61,084 bases of DNA from Desulfobulbaceae bacterium DB1 (GCA_001914235.1 MQUF01000018.1:1-61084); one strand, 5' to 3'. Positions 43,897-52,707 are shown, numbered from the stretch's first letter. Notes: generated by a model not told the origin, from the sequence alone. A program made the numbers and translations.

Positions 43897-45477
43897 ATGG
43901 CGGAAATAAAACAGGTCGGCGAGCATACCGTTGTTGATTACATGGCCCGGGACTATGACAGCCTGCTGCAGTCCATGCGCGAGCTCATCCCCTCCCGGCT
44001 GCCGGAATGGAAAAACCATACATCGGAAGCCGATTTCGGCAATGTGCTGCTGCAGCTTTTCGCCCACATGGGCGACATCATCAGCTATTATCAGGACCGG
44101 GTGGTCAATGAGAGTTTTCTCGGCACGGCCCAGAGCAGAAGAAGCGTCATCGACCATCTGCGTCTGATCGGCTATCGGCTCGCCACCGCGGCACCCGCCT
44201 CGGCAAGTCTTGAGCTCATCATCCCTGCTGCCTGCAACCAGACCATCATCATCCGCCGTGGTGACGCCTTTGCCACCAAAAGCATGAAGGAAAAACCAAG
44301 CGTCCGCTTCGAATACGCCAGGGAAGAACCGCTTTCCATCGACTGCGGCATGCTGCCCGTGGATCCGGTGACGGGCAAGAAATACTTCCGCCGCAATTCA
44401 TTTCTCGGCATAGAAGGGGTGCCGGTGGAGGAAGGGCGGTTGATCGAAAACGAGGTGCTGGGGGTGTCAAACGGCGGCCGCAACCAGCGCTTCACTCTGG
44501 CCCACAGCGGCCTCATCCTCAGGGCCGCCGGCGCCGGCCAGAAAATCAACCGTGACATCATCATCACCACCCGGCTGGGCGAGACCATCGACGAGTGGAC
44601 CCTGCGGGAGACGCTGGCCTTCAGCCGCGAAAAGCAGCAGGAGTATATCGTCGAGATCGACGATCAGGACCGGGCCACGGTGGTTTTCGGCGACGGCGTT
44701 TTCGGCGCCATTCCCGGCAACGGCGCCACCGTCCGGGCCAGCTACCGAGTGGGCGGCGGGCTCAAGGGCAATATTGCGGCCGGCGCCATCCAGACCATTG
44801 TCAATGCGCCCCAGCTTGCCTTAAACGGCATCAAGGTAAACAATGCCGAGGCCGCCACCGGCGGGGCCGAACGGGAGAGCATCAAACATGCGGTGATGCA
44901 CGCCCCGGCCGTCTTCCGTTCGCTCAAACGCGCGGTGACCGAGGATGACTACAAGGCACTGGCCCTTGACTTCAAGGGAGTCGGTAAGGTACGGGCCGTA
45001 TCCGGCAACTGGAACAGGGTTACCCTCTTTGTCGCGCCGGAAGGCGGCGGCAAGGTCAGCGACGTGCTGGAAGCGGCCCTGCTCGCCTACTTTGAGGACA
45101 AACGACCGGTGACGACCATTATCGAGATCGAGGATGTTTACTACGTCGCCATCTACATCACCGCGAAAATCGGGGTGAAGAGCTACTATCCGATGGAGGA
45201 AGTGCGGGAAAAGGTGCAGAACGCCGCGGGCCGCCTGCTCTTCTTTGACAATGTCGATTTCGGCCAGACCATCTATCTCAGCAAATTCTACGAAGCCATC
45301 GAGGCGGTGGAAGGGGTCGACTATGTGACCATCAGCGAATTCAGAAGGGAAAGGCAGCCGGCCGGTTCGGTGGAACCATCGGGCAAGATCAGCCTGAAGG
45401 AGGATGAGATCCCCATCATCCCCTCCGGCTGGGTCGCTTACAGCAAGGGTATCAAGGTTCTTTTCGAGGGTGAATGA
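43897..45477 (+). CDS. Baseplate J-like wedge protein (gp6/Afp11-like)
   Basis: 526 aa. The N-terminus has ARDYDSLLQSMRELIPSRLPEW and DFGNVLLQLFAHMGDIISYYQDR; the middle (GRNQRFTLAHSGLIL, TVRASYRVGGGLKGNIAAG) is the baseplate J core; the end has FAPEGGGKVSDVLEAALLAYFEDKRPV-like wedge features (quoted as DVLEAALLAYFEDKRPV). It forms the ring of the baseplate with the tail-protein-I homologue. The stop overlaps the next gene by ATGA. Confidence 0.9.
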   Translation: MAEIKQVGEHTVVDYMARDYDSLLQSMRELIPSRLPEWKNHTSEADFGNVLLQLFAHMGDIISYYQDRVVNESFLGTAQSRRSVIDHLRLIGYRLATAAPASASLELIIPAACNQTIIIRRGDAFATKSMKEKPSVRFEYAREEPLSIDCGMLPVDPVTGKKYFRRNSFLGIEGVPVEEGRLIENEVLGVSNGGRNQRFTLAHSGLILRAAGAGQKINRDIIITTRLGETIDEWTLRETLAFSREKQQEYIVEIDDQDRATVVFGDGVFGAIPGNGATVRASYRVGGGLKGNIAAGAIQTIVNAPQLALNGIKVNNAEAATGGAERESIKHAVMHAPAVFRSLKRAVTEDDYKALALDFKGVGKVRAVSGNWNRVTLFVAPEGGGKVSDVLEAALLAYFEDKRPVTTIIEIEDVYYVAIYITAKIGVKSYYPMEEVREKVQNAAGRLLFFDNVDFGQTIYLSKFYEAIEAVEGVDYVTISEFRRERQPAGSVEPSGKISLKEDEIPIIPSGWVAYSKGIKVLFEGE

Positions 45478-47813
45478 CGGACATGCGCCTGCAAAACCTC
45501 ACCGCATATGCCTGCCCTGAAGGCAACCGCATCCGGCTCAGCTGGGTCAATCCGGACCCTGCCGCCTTTCCGGGGGTCAGCGTGGTGCGCCGGGCGGACA
45601 CCTATCCCGTCTCACTTCATGACGGGATGCTGGTGGCCCAGGGCACGGACCTTGATTCCGGCATGAATGACGCGGGCGAAACGCTTTACCGCGTAACAGA
45701 TGACACGCTGCAAGGTGGGCATCACTATTATTACACCCTGTTCCCCTACAGCAGCGACCCGGCCGTTTTTGTGTTCGACAACCGCAACCGCTGCGCCGCC
45801 ATGGCCACCTCGCCCTTTGGTTTCAGCGGCCTGATGTTTGACCAGCTGCCGCGCATCTACCACCGCTATGACACGCAAGGTGCCGGAGATAATCCGGCAG
45901 TGCCCGAGAGTCTGCGCGATGCCGGACGGCTCCGTCGTTTTCTCGAACTGCCGGGCCTCATCCTCGACCAGTTTTACAGCCATGCAGGCGCGGCCCTTGA
46001 TCTGCACAACCCGTATCGCATGGACGGCAGTCTGCTGCCCCTGCTGGCCCAGTGGATCGGCTGGCAGATCGATTTCCGCCTGGAGATCGACGCCCAGCGC
46101 AACGAGGTGCGGGGCGCCCCCCACCTCTACAAGACCGTGGGCCTCATTCCAACGGTGGAGGCGACGGTGAAGCGCCTCACCAACTGGGAAAGCCGGACCA
46201 AGGAATTCGTTCACAACATCTTTCTCAGCAACAATCCGGAAAAATTGAACCTCTGGGCCATGGAGCTGGATGAAACGGAGCAGTGGCAGCAGCAAAACGA
46301 ACCTTTTTCCCTGCACTTCGCCCATGAGGGCCGCCCAGCGGCGGCAACGGACAGCGACGGACTGCTGCATCTCTTTTACCACACCAGGCGAAAGGACGGC
46401 TGGCACATCCGGCAGAAGATCTTTTCCCCGGCAACGGGCTGGGCGGCCGCGGAGCCGCTGACCGATGGCGCGACCATTGACAGGCATCCGGCCGCTGCTC
46501 TTGCAGACACCATTCTCTGGCTTTTCTGGGGCAGCTTTGATGAACAGAACGGAGCCTGGTCCATCCGCTGCCGCAGGTTCAACGGGGCACAGTGGTCGGA
46601 TCCGGAACTCTTCGGTGACGGCTCGGTTCAGCGCCGCGCACCAGCGGCAACGACCGATTCCAGCGGCGGGCTCTGGCTCTTCTGGCGGGAAAAACAGGGC
46701 GCAGGCTGGCGATTGCGGTCCAACCGCCATGACGGCAGCGGCTGGCAGCTCGATCCTCCGCCGTTTTTCCCCGACGACGGCGGCCTGCCGCCCCGGGTGG
46801 AAACGGAGCCCTTTAGCCTGTGCCTCTCCCAGGGCGGCACGGAACGCATCGTTCTCTTCTGGTCGCAGCTGGAAGCAGGGGCAACCCCCGGCGCGCGAAG
46901 AATGACCATTGCCTGGCGGGTCAAGGACTCCGTTGATCCGCATACCGTAAGCGACTGGGGGCCCATCCGGCTGCGTCCCAAAAGCTCTCCGGATATGAAT
47001 GAAAGCGATCCGGTTTGCCGGGAAAATCCGGACGGCACGCTCTCGGTCTTTTTCAGCTCAGATGAAAACGGCAGCTGGTCCATCCGGCAGAGCAGGCTTG
47101 ACCCGGCCACCGGCAGCTGGAGCGAGGCCGAGCAAGTCAGCCGCTCCGCCTACACCGAACGCTACCCCCTGGTGCTCATGGTGAACGGCCGGACAACACT
47201 GCTTTATCGCTCCAACCGCAACCTCTTTTACAACAGTGATGTTTTCAAGGCAACGGAGACCATTGATCTCCGCTATGCGGGCAGCGTCGCGGCCACGGCC
47301 GGCAACATCGCCAAAAACGCCCTGAGGGGCAAATTCGCCGATTTCCAGGCCTACACCCATGATGCCGGAACAAACGGCGTCATGACCGACCGTAACTGGT
47401 ACTCGCGGCAGACCCTCGGCATCTATCTGACTCCGGACACCGAGGACCCCGGCCTCATCCTGCGCAACCAGAAACTGCTGCGCGGCGTGCTGCGCCGCTT
47501 TCTGCCGATCCAGACGCGCTACGTCTTCATCATTGAACCGGCGGTCTACCGGGAAACGGTCTACACCTATGATTTTCCGCCGGCGAGCCCCTCCCGCTTC
47601 ATCGGCGAGCAATTCAGCGACATTCTGACCACGGTGAACCCGGAAATATACAGCGGCCCGGCGGACACGTACGGCGACACCATTCCCGAATGGCGCTGGC
47701 TTCGTGCCCGGAGTTCGGCATACCCGGAGGGAGGAAGCGTCGATTTCAGCGCCCCACCCGTCAGCACCCGTTTCAGGACGTGGCATGTCGGCGTCACGGA
47801 AGGAGAAGAATAA
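45474..47813 (+). CDS. Tail protein I/gp7-like baseplate protein fused to beta-propeller
   Basis: 779 aa. Residues 1-105 look like an Fn3-type domain (NRIRLSWVNPDPAAFPGVSVVRR). Residues 115-265 are a tail-protein-I segment (DGSLLPLLAQWIGWQIDFRLE, GLIPTVEATVKRLTNW). Residues 280-590 hold about five Asp/Trp-rich blades (ATDSDGLLHLFYHTRRKDGW, TTDSSGGLWLFWREKQGAGW), like sialidase-type or exo-alpha-type propellers. The last part (LLRGVLRRFLPIQTRYVFII) resumes baseplate character. The propeller is an inserted module, likely surface-exposed, possibly a receptor binder. Confidence 0.75.
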   Translation: MTDMRLQNLTAYACPEGNRIRLSWVNPDPAAFPGVSVVRRADTYPVSLHDGMLVAQGTDLDSGMNDAGETLYRVTDDTLQGGHHYYYTLFPYSSDPAVFVFDNRNRCAAMATSPFGFSGLMFDQLPRIYHRYDTQGAGDNPAVPESLRDAGRLRRFLELPGLILDQFYSHAGAALDLHNPYRMDGSLLPLLAQWIGWQIDFRLEIDAQRNEVRGAPHLYKTVGLIPTVEATVKRLTNWESRTKEFVHNIFLSNNPEKLNLWAMELDETEQWQQQNEPFSLHFAHEGRPAAATDSDGLLHLFYHTRRKDGWHIRQKIFSPATGWAAAEPLTDGATIDRHPAAALADTILWLFWGSFDEQNGAWSIRCRRFNGAQWSDPELFGDGSVQRRAPAATTDSSGGLWLFWREKQGAGWRLRSNRHDGSGWQLDPPPFFPDDGGLPPRVETEPFSLCLSQGGTERIVLFWSQLEAGATPGARRMTIAWRVKDSVDPHTVSDWGPIRLRPKSSPDMNESDPVCRENPDGTLSVFFSSDENGSWSIRQSRLDPATGSWSEAEQVSRSAYTERYPLVLMVNGRTTLLYRSNRNLFYNSDVFKATETIDLRYAGSVAATAGNIAKNALRGKFADFQAYTHDAGTNGVMTDRNWYSRQTLGIYLTPDTEDPGLILRNQKLLRGVLRRFLPIQTRYVFIIEPAVYRETVYTYDFPPASPSRFIGEQFSDILTTVNPEIYSGPADTYGDTIPEWRWLRARSSAYPEGGSVDFSAPPVSTRFRTWHVGVTEGEE

Positions 47814-48343
47814 TGGAACAACGCATTACCGGTCAGCTCAAGGGAATATACAGGGATATTTTACAGGACGGCAACGGCGCAATCATCCATGACAGCGGCT
47901 GGACCGCCAACACCATAGTCGAGCGCTGCCGGATCCTGCTGGCGGGATTTATCCGCAACGACCCATCCGACGGCATCCGCTACATGGCCTTCGGGCAAGG
48001 GCTCGCCGCTTGGGACGACGGCGGTCCGCCCCCACCGGACCCCATGGCCGTTGCTCTGGTGACCCCGTATACCCCGCCGATTGCCTTTGCAAATCTGTCC
48101 GTCGCCTATCTGGACGAGGGCCTCAGCGAGGTAGCGGCACCGACCAGCAGGTTGCAGATAACCGCCATTCTGGAGCCGGGTTATCCCGCCCCGCTGCCGA
48201 CGCTCGCCACGTACCCGCTGCGGGAGTTTGGCCTGTTCGGGCGACTGGGCGGCACGGATTTCATGATCAACTCGATCCGGCATGCGGTGATCCACAAGGA
48301 TGCCTCCGCCACCCTGATCCGGATGATCCGATTGTTTTTTTAA
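47813..48343 (+). CDS. Fibre-adaptor/tail-collar-like protein
   Basis: 176 aa; the start overlaps the previous TAA by one base. The segment SGWTANTIVERCRILLAGFI, then IRYMAFGQGLAAWD and PLREFGLFGRLGGTDF, is shared by eye with residues 20-150 of the 320-aa protein at 50956-51918. Thus both belong to one family, probably a baseplate-to-fibre adaptor. The C-terminal beta strand (ATLIRMIRLFF) is hydrophobic. Confidence 0.65.
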   Translation: MEQRITGQLKGIYRDILQDGNGAIIHDSGWTANTIVERCRILLAGFIRNDPSDGIRYMAFGQGLAAWDDGGPPPPDPMAVALVTPYTPPIAFANLSVAYLDEGLSEVAAPTSRLQITAILEPGYPAPLPTLATYPLREFGLFGRLGGTDFMINSIRHAVIHKDASATLIRMIRLFF

Positions 48344-48394
48344 CAGGAGGCGCACGGTTGAACACAGCAAAGCATGAAATCATAAACCTCGGTA

Positions 48395-48465
48395 AACACA
48401 GAGCGCACGGAGAAGAAAAGAAAAAACTCTGTGAGCTCCGTGTGCTCCGTGGTCAATTTTTTTGA
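48395..48465. repeat. Dispersed palindrome between fibre genes
   Basis: A copy of the ACACAGAGCGCACGGAG…CTCCGTGTGCTCCGTGG family with good self-complementarity (about 30 bp arms). Lies 50 bp after the adaptor stop and 20 bp before the fibre gene. Confidence 0.7.
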
Positions 48466-48484
48466 CATAAAAGGGGTGTAAATA

Positions 48485-49816
48485 ATGGGCAACTACTCAC
48501 GCGATACCTTTGACCGGTTGAAACACTACGTCGGTGTCCGGCTGCAGCAGGGCGTGCCTCTCATCGATGCGGACTGGAATGAACAGGAGGACATCCGCAA
48601 ATTCGAACTGCGGGCCTTCCTCAAGTGGTTTGCCGGTAACGGCGTGCCGCGGGGTAACGACGGCTTTCTCATCTTGGCCGCGGCGGGAACAACCAACAAC
48701 TTCGACATCAGGGGCGGCAACGGCACGGCCGAAGGCGCCGGCCGCTGCATTGTCGAGGGCCTCGACGTCATGCTGGAAAGCACCATGCGCTACAGCTCCC
48801 AGCCGCTCTACAACAATCCAACCCTGGCCGGACAATGGGGAGTCTCGCCGATTGCGCCGCTGACCACGCCGGCCGCCGAACGGCTTGACACGGTCTACCT
48901 CGATGTCTGGGAGCGCGAGGTTGACGGCAGCGAGGACACCGATCTGATCAATCCGGCCATCGGCGTTGAATCCTGCGTCCGACTCAAACGGGAATGGGCG
49001 GTGCGGGTGGCCCAGGGCAGCCTGTCGCCGCCCGCGCCGGGAGCCGGCCACGTCTTCTACTCCCTGGCCCGCCTGAAACGGCCCGGCGGCAATGCCGCCA
49101 TCGCAAGCTCCATGATCGAGGACCTGCGCACCACAGATATCAACCTCGCCGATCTGGCGGCGGAAATCGCCGATGCCCGGGGCATGAAGGCCAATCTCGG
49201 CAACCGGCTGGACGAATCGCTGACCAAGGGTGGCCAGCTGCGGTTTAACGTGGTGGCCAATGACCAGGTGGCAAGCGGGGCGGCGATCAACGAATCGAAA
49301 ATCCTTTTCAGCAACACCGGCCATGACCACGCCGGCGGCGCGGCCGGCAACCAGATCGGCGCAGCCGGCCTCGAAAACAGCGCGGTGACAAACGAAAAAC
49401 TGGCAAACAACGCGGTGACCAATGCCAAAATCGCCAATACCTCGGTCAGTACCGGGAAACTCTATGACGAGGCGGTGACCACGGCAAAGATCGACGACGG
49501 CGCCGTCACCCGTGACAAACTCAATCTCACCATCGTCGGCAGCGGCTCGGTGGCGGATTTGGCGCCGGAAGGGATCACGGTCCAGCTGGTGCAGGCCAAT
49601 GTCGGCTGGGGCGACGGCATCAAACGGATCTATATGCCGGTTTTGGCCATAACGGCAGTAACCGGTTCCGGCATCGCCAATGTCACCCATGAACTGGTAT
49701 ACCGTTCCACTGCGGGCCGGGACACCTATGACGTTTACATCCGCATCAGAAACGAGTCCGGCGGCAGTGAGCAGGTTGATGTTGTCTGGTATGTCTACAC
49801 CTTTACCGAGGAGTAA
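48485..49816 (+). CDS. Fibre protein with repetitive stalk
   Basis: 443 aa. The N-terminal 210 residues carry DRLKHYVGVRLQQGVPLIDADWNEQED, typical of DUF6519-like baseplate-attached fibres (quoted as LQQGVPLIDADWNEQED). Residues 285-340 contain pentad/decad repeats AVTNEKLANNAVTNAKIANT and SVSTGKLYDEAVTTAKIDDG, the trimeric stalk pattern of phage fibres. A C-terminal head of about 100 residues (GWGDGIKRIYMPVLAI) is likely the receptor-binding tip. Confidence 0.82.
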   Translation: MGNYSRDTFDRLKHYVGVRLQQGVPLIDADWNEQEDIRKFELRAFLKWFAGNGVPRGNDGFLILAAAGTTNNFDIRGGNGTAEGAGRCIVEGLDVMLESTMRYSSQPLYNNPTLAGQWGVSPIAPLTTPAAERLDTVYLDVWEREVDGSEDTDLINPAIGVESCVRLKREWAVRVAQGSLSPPAPGAGHVFYSLARLKRPGGNAAIASSMIEDLRTTDINLADLAAEIADARGMKANLGNRLDESLTKGGQLRFNVVANDQVASGAAINESKILFSNTGHDHAGGAAGNQIGAAGLENSAVTNEKLANNAVTNAKIANTSVSTGKLYDEAVTTAKIDDGAVTRDKLNLTIVGSGSVADLAPEGITVQLVQANVGWGDGIKRIYMPVLAITAVTGSGIANVTHELVYRSTAGRDTYDVYIRIRNESGGSEQVDVVWYVYTFTEE

Positions 49817-49819
49817 ATC

Positions 49820-50227
49820 ATGAGCCACAAACTGATGATTTGGAAGGAATTCAAACGGGCCGGGATACTTGACTCAACCGACGCCAAGCTGCAGGCATTT
49901 CTTCAGTACATGAAGGGCTGTCGCCAGGGCTGCTGGGAGCAGATCATTCCGGAATTCAAGGAAAAATACTATGATTGTTTCGACACCATCGTCCCGGTAC
50001 TGGCAGGTATGAATGACCCGCTCATCCAGCTGATTCTGGCGCGTCACGCCGATGCCGCCAAACCCAAGGAAAAAGCCCTGCTGGTGAAATTGGCAAAAGA
50101 GGTTGACGTGGAAAAAAATCCGGTGCTGCTGAAGCGCATCGCCGGCCTGAAAATTGGCGGCGTGGACAATGAGCTAAAAAAACGGACATTGCCGGAAAAT
50201 CTGCGCAAATATGTAGAGGGTGAGTAA
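49820..50227 (+). CDS. Helical protein after the fibre gene
   Basis: 135 aa from ATG 49820, 3 bp after the fibre stop. Helical with Cys pair (MKGCRQGCWEQI) and a Lys-rich second half. It resembles no family known to me. Position immediately after the fibre gene suggests a fibre-assembly chaperone or accessory, as seen in phages, but this is inference. Confidence 0.55.
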   Translation: MSHKLMIWKEFKRAGILDSTDAKLQAFLQYMKGCRQGCWEQIIPEFKEKYYDCFDTIVPVLAGMNDPLIQLILARHADAAKPKEKALLVKLAKEVDVEKNPVLLKRIAGLKIGGVDNELKKRTLPENLRKYVEGE

Positions 50228-50234
50228 AATCGAT

Positions 50235-50419
50235 CTGACCGGTCTGCGGACGGAGCGCCGCCGCTGCCTGCACCGCGCAGGCAAATGCGGGAAAAGGCGG
50301 ACCGCCGCACCAGCGAAATGAGGGTTAGGGAAGGATGGGGGTTTCCGGCAAGCGAATGCCATTGCCCCCGGAGCTCCCGAAGGCGGAATGCGCCGGCGCT
50401 CCGTCCGCAGGCCGATCAG
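50235..50419 (+). repeat. 185-nt structured repeat, copy A (possible ncRNA)
   Basis: Outer arms of about 28 bp pair almost perfectly (5' CTGACCGGTCTGCGGACGGA with the matching 3' arm ending GGCCGATCAG). Inside are several perfect hairpins: GCCTGC/GCAGGC, GGCGG/CCGCC, GGGGG/CCCCC enclosing GGCA-AGCGAA-TGCC. The interior is nearly identical to copy B, but the outer arms have a different sequence in each copy while staying self-complementary. That is the mark of a conserved folded structure. The family is not identified; a HEARO/omega-RNA-like RNA is one candidate. Confidence 0.75.
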
Positions 50420-50534
50420 GGAACAAAAAAAGTGCCTAAAGTGCTTCAAGTGCCTAAAATGACTGAATTTGTGGCGCTCCTCATTAAAGGAAATCTTATT
50501 TTAGGCGCGTTAAACTGTAGCGCACTTTAGGCAC

Positions 50535-50672
50535 TTTTGACAGACTCGTAAAAAGGGAGAAATTTACCACAGAGCGCACAGAGCACACAGAGATAATTCC
50601 ATGTAATAAAAAATATTTCTCTGTGATCTCTGGGTGCTCTGTGGTGAAAAAAAAATGATTTTTTACGAAACC
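50535..50672. repeat. Dispersed palindrome between structured repeats
   Basis: ACCACAGAGCGCACAGAGCACAC at the left and GTGCTCTGTGGT at the right, of the same family as 7545-7665, including the flanking GACTCGTAAAAAG and TTTTACGAAACCATC. It lies exactly between the two structured repeats. Confidence 0.75.
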
Positions 50673-50681
50673 ATCACTTTT

Positions 50682-50867
50682 ACAACAACCGCTCTCCGAG
50701 TGGGGCGCCGCCGCTGCCTGCACCGCGCAGGCAAATGCGGGAAAAGGCGGACCGCCGCACCGACAAAGGTTAGAGAGGGATGGGGGTTTCCGGCAAGCGA
50801 ATGCCATTGCCCCCGGATCTCCCGAAGGCGGAATGCGCCGGCGCCCCACCCGGAGGGCGGTTGTTGT
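50682..50867 (+). repeat. 186-nt structured repeat, copy B (possible ncRNA)
   Basis: Same orientation as copy A, 447 bp further on. The core is about 95% the same as copy A (gaps only in the CACC…GGTTAG loop). The arms, however, read CAACAACCGCTCTCCGAG and its complement, unlike copy A, with only a few mismatches between arms. Position-specific complementarity retained despite sequence change supports pairing of the arms. Confidence 0.75.
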
Positions 50868-50955
50868 TGAAAAAAGGAGCCAGGAGGCGGCATAAATTTC
50901 TTGAAACCAAAAGGATATAAAATTCTTTCTCCTGACTTCCGGCTGCCAGCCTTTT

Positions 50956-51918
50956 ATGGAAAAAATGACCATCACCATCCACGGATACTATCACGACAGA
51001 TTCATGCGCCCCGGCCGCCCCCCCATTGACCGGGGCTGGCGCTGCAACCGCATCATGAACGGCTGCGGCTCGCTGCTGGCCGCCCTGATGCGGGGAAACA
51101 GCGGTTTAGGCGGCATCATGTACCTGGCAATGGGCGAGGGGCTGAAAGCCTGGGACGGTTCGCCGCCCCGGCCCGATCCTGCCGCCACCGGACTGGTGCG
51201 GGAGATCCTGCGGCGGCAGATCACGGCTGAATCAATCGTTTTTCTTGACGGGGCGGACCAGCCAAGCAGCCTTCCCACGGCCAGGCTGCAGATCGATTTC
51301 AGCTTTTCCAGGGATGACTTTGCGGCAGAAGGCGTCCAGCCGGTCAGGGAATTCGGCCTGTTCGGCGGTAATTCCACCAACGATGCAGGCAGCGGTCTTT
51401 TAATCAACCATGTCATCCATCCCCGCATTGATATCAGCGCAGGCCTCACCCTGTGCCGCACCCTGCGGCTTGATTTCAGCCAGGGGCTTGTTCCCCGGGA
51501 CAGCGCGGCGGGACATTTCGGCGGCCATCTGCCGATCCGGTGCATCGACGGGGTGGGTGACGTTTACGGCGACGCCCTGAACGCAGAGGGCATCATAACC
51601 CTTGCCGACCTCGCTGCTTCGGCTCTTCATATGGAAATTGAAAACATTCCCTCCGCCAAAATGATGGAATTTCGCGCCAAGGCCGGGCTTGTCCTGGCAA
51701 TTGAGGCCGATCTCTCTCCCCTGGCCCAGATGGCGGATGCCTCGGTCAGCGACATCCTGAAGCTCGATGCCTTCAGCCATGAAACGACGGGAGCCGGAAG
51801 GAATGCGGCACCAGGCCGGTTGCTCCGACTGCAGGAAAAACTCACGGTGCTGCAGGTGGCCCTGGATGAATGGGAACTGCAAAAACTGACCGGCCGGGAT
51901 CTGCTCGACTGGATTTGA
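50956..51918 (+). CDS. Fibre-adaptor paralogue with C-terminal extension
   Basis: 320 aa from ATG 50956 (an in-frame ATG at 50965 is an alternative). Residues 20-150 match the 176-aa adaptor (DRGWRCNRIMNGCGSLLAAL, GGIMYLAMGEGLKAWD, VREFGLFGG). The extra 170 residues have a second domain with helices (KMMEFRAKAGLVLAIEADLSPLAQ) ending in LTGRDLLDWI. It closes the eCIS run, separated from the fibre region by the repeats. It may be a second baseplate adaptor or an alternative receptor-binding part. Confidence 0.7.
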   Translation: MEKMTITIHGYYHDRFMRPGRPPIDRGWRCNRIMNGCGSLLAALMRGNSGLGGIMYLAMGEGLKAWDGSPPRPDPAATGLVREILRRQITAESIVFLDGADQPSSLPTARLQIDFSFSRDDFAAEGVQPVREFGLFGGNSTNDAGSGLLINHVIHPRIDISAGLTLCRTLRLDFSQGLVPRDSAAGHFGGHLPIRCIDGVGDVYGDALNAEGIITLADLAASALHMEIENIPSAKMMEFRAKAGLVLAIEADLSPLAQMADASVSDILKLDAFSHETTGAGRNAAPGRLLRLQEKLTVLQVALDEWELQKLTGRDLLDWI

Positions 51919-52190
51919 AACAGGCGTCTTTTCAAAGAGGTCGCTATGTCCGAAAAAATACGTTTTTAATTAGCACCCGTGACGTCGATAAAAAAGGAAA
52001 ATTTTTACCCGGGCCAGGCGAAACAACGTTTCTTCAAATAGTCCTTTTCGGGGAAAACCCAAAATGATCGTAAAAATTGCTGAATTTTTAATAATTCTGG
52101 AGGAAATGGGGCAGATTTCTTAAAATGGATTATGAAAGAAAGGAAGAGAAATTTATTTTTTATTATTTTTTCCAGGAGGAGTGGGTCGCT
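51919..52190. other. AT-rich intergenic region after the eCIS locus
   Basis: 272 bp with clearly lower GC than the eCIS genes. No gene is recognised. It probably contains the promoter of the BON-domain gene; no consensus is evident. No terminator hairpin with T-run was seen for the eCIS transcript. Confidence 0.4.
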
Positions 52191-52505
52191 ATGAAAAAGC
52201 TGAACGTCATGATCCGTTGTTTATTGCTTCTTGTGGTCTTCTTCGCCTTTGCGGCCTGTGCATCAACGTCCCAGAAGGCAAGCACGGGTGAATACGTTGA
52301 CGATTCGGTCATCACGACAAAGGTAAAATCCCTGATTGCCAAGGATGATCTTGTCAATTTATTCAAAATCAGCGTCGAAACTTACAAAGGCACCGTTCAG
52401 TTGAGCGGCTTTGTCAATTCGCAGCAAGCCGCCAAAAGAGCGGGGCAAATCGCTCGCAGCGTCGAGGGGGTTCAATCCGTCAAAAATGATCTGATCGTGA
52501 AATAG
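52191..52505 (+). CDS. BON-domain lipoprotein
   Basis: 104 aa from ATG 52191 (GGAGGAG upstream), with lipobox FAAC. The mature domain (YVDDSVITTKVKSLIAKDDL, GTVQLSGFVNSQQAAKRAGQIARSVEGVQSVKNDL) is a BON domain as in OsmY and DolP, which binds phospholipid and supports the outer membrane. Its stop is 53 bp before IS91-type copy 2. Probably not part of the eCIS. Confidence 0.88.
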   Translation: MKKLNVMIRCLLLLVVFFAFAACASTSQKASTGEYVDDSVITTKVKSLIAKDDLVNLFKISVETYKGTVQLSGFVNSQQAAKRAGQIARSVEGVQSVKNDLIVK

Positions 52506-52707
52506 ACGAACCAGTCATTCATGCCCGCCGCAAAAAACGTGTCGGCTTAATTCCCTGGTTGGACGAAGCCGCTACGCGGCAGACGAGTCACGAGCGAGCT
52601 TGTTTATCCATCATTAACATGTTGTAATCTCACGGCATACGGTAATAAGTAGAGAGTGGCGGAGCAAAGGCGAGGCCGCCGCATCAACTATTACCAAGGA
52701 GGTTACA

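Noticed and set aside
48497-49828. 443-aa minus-strand frame exactly opposite the fibre gene
   Set aside because: The plus-strand frame has the fibre stalk repeats and a good operon position; the reverse is an artefact of codon pattern.
50228-50955. Several 60-160-aa frames over the structured repeats
   Set aside because: Frames such as those reading GNGIRLPETPIPL arise from the repeats themselves, on both strands, and are unlikely to be translated.
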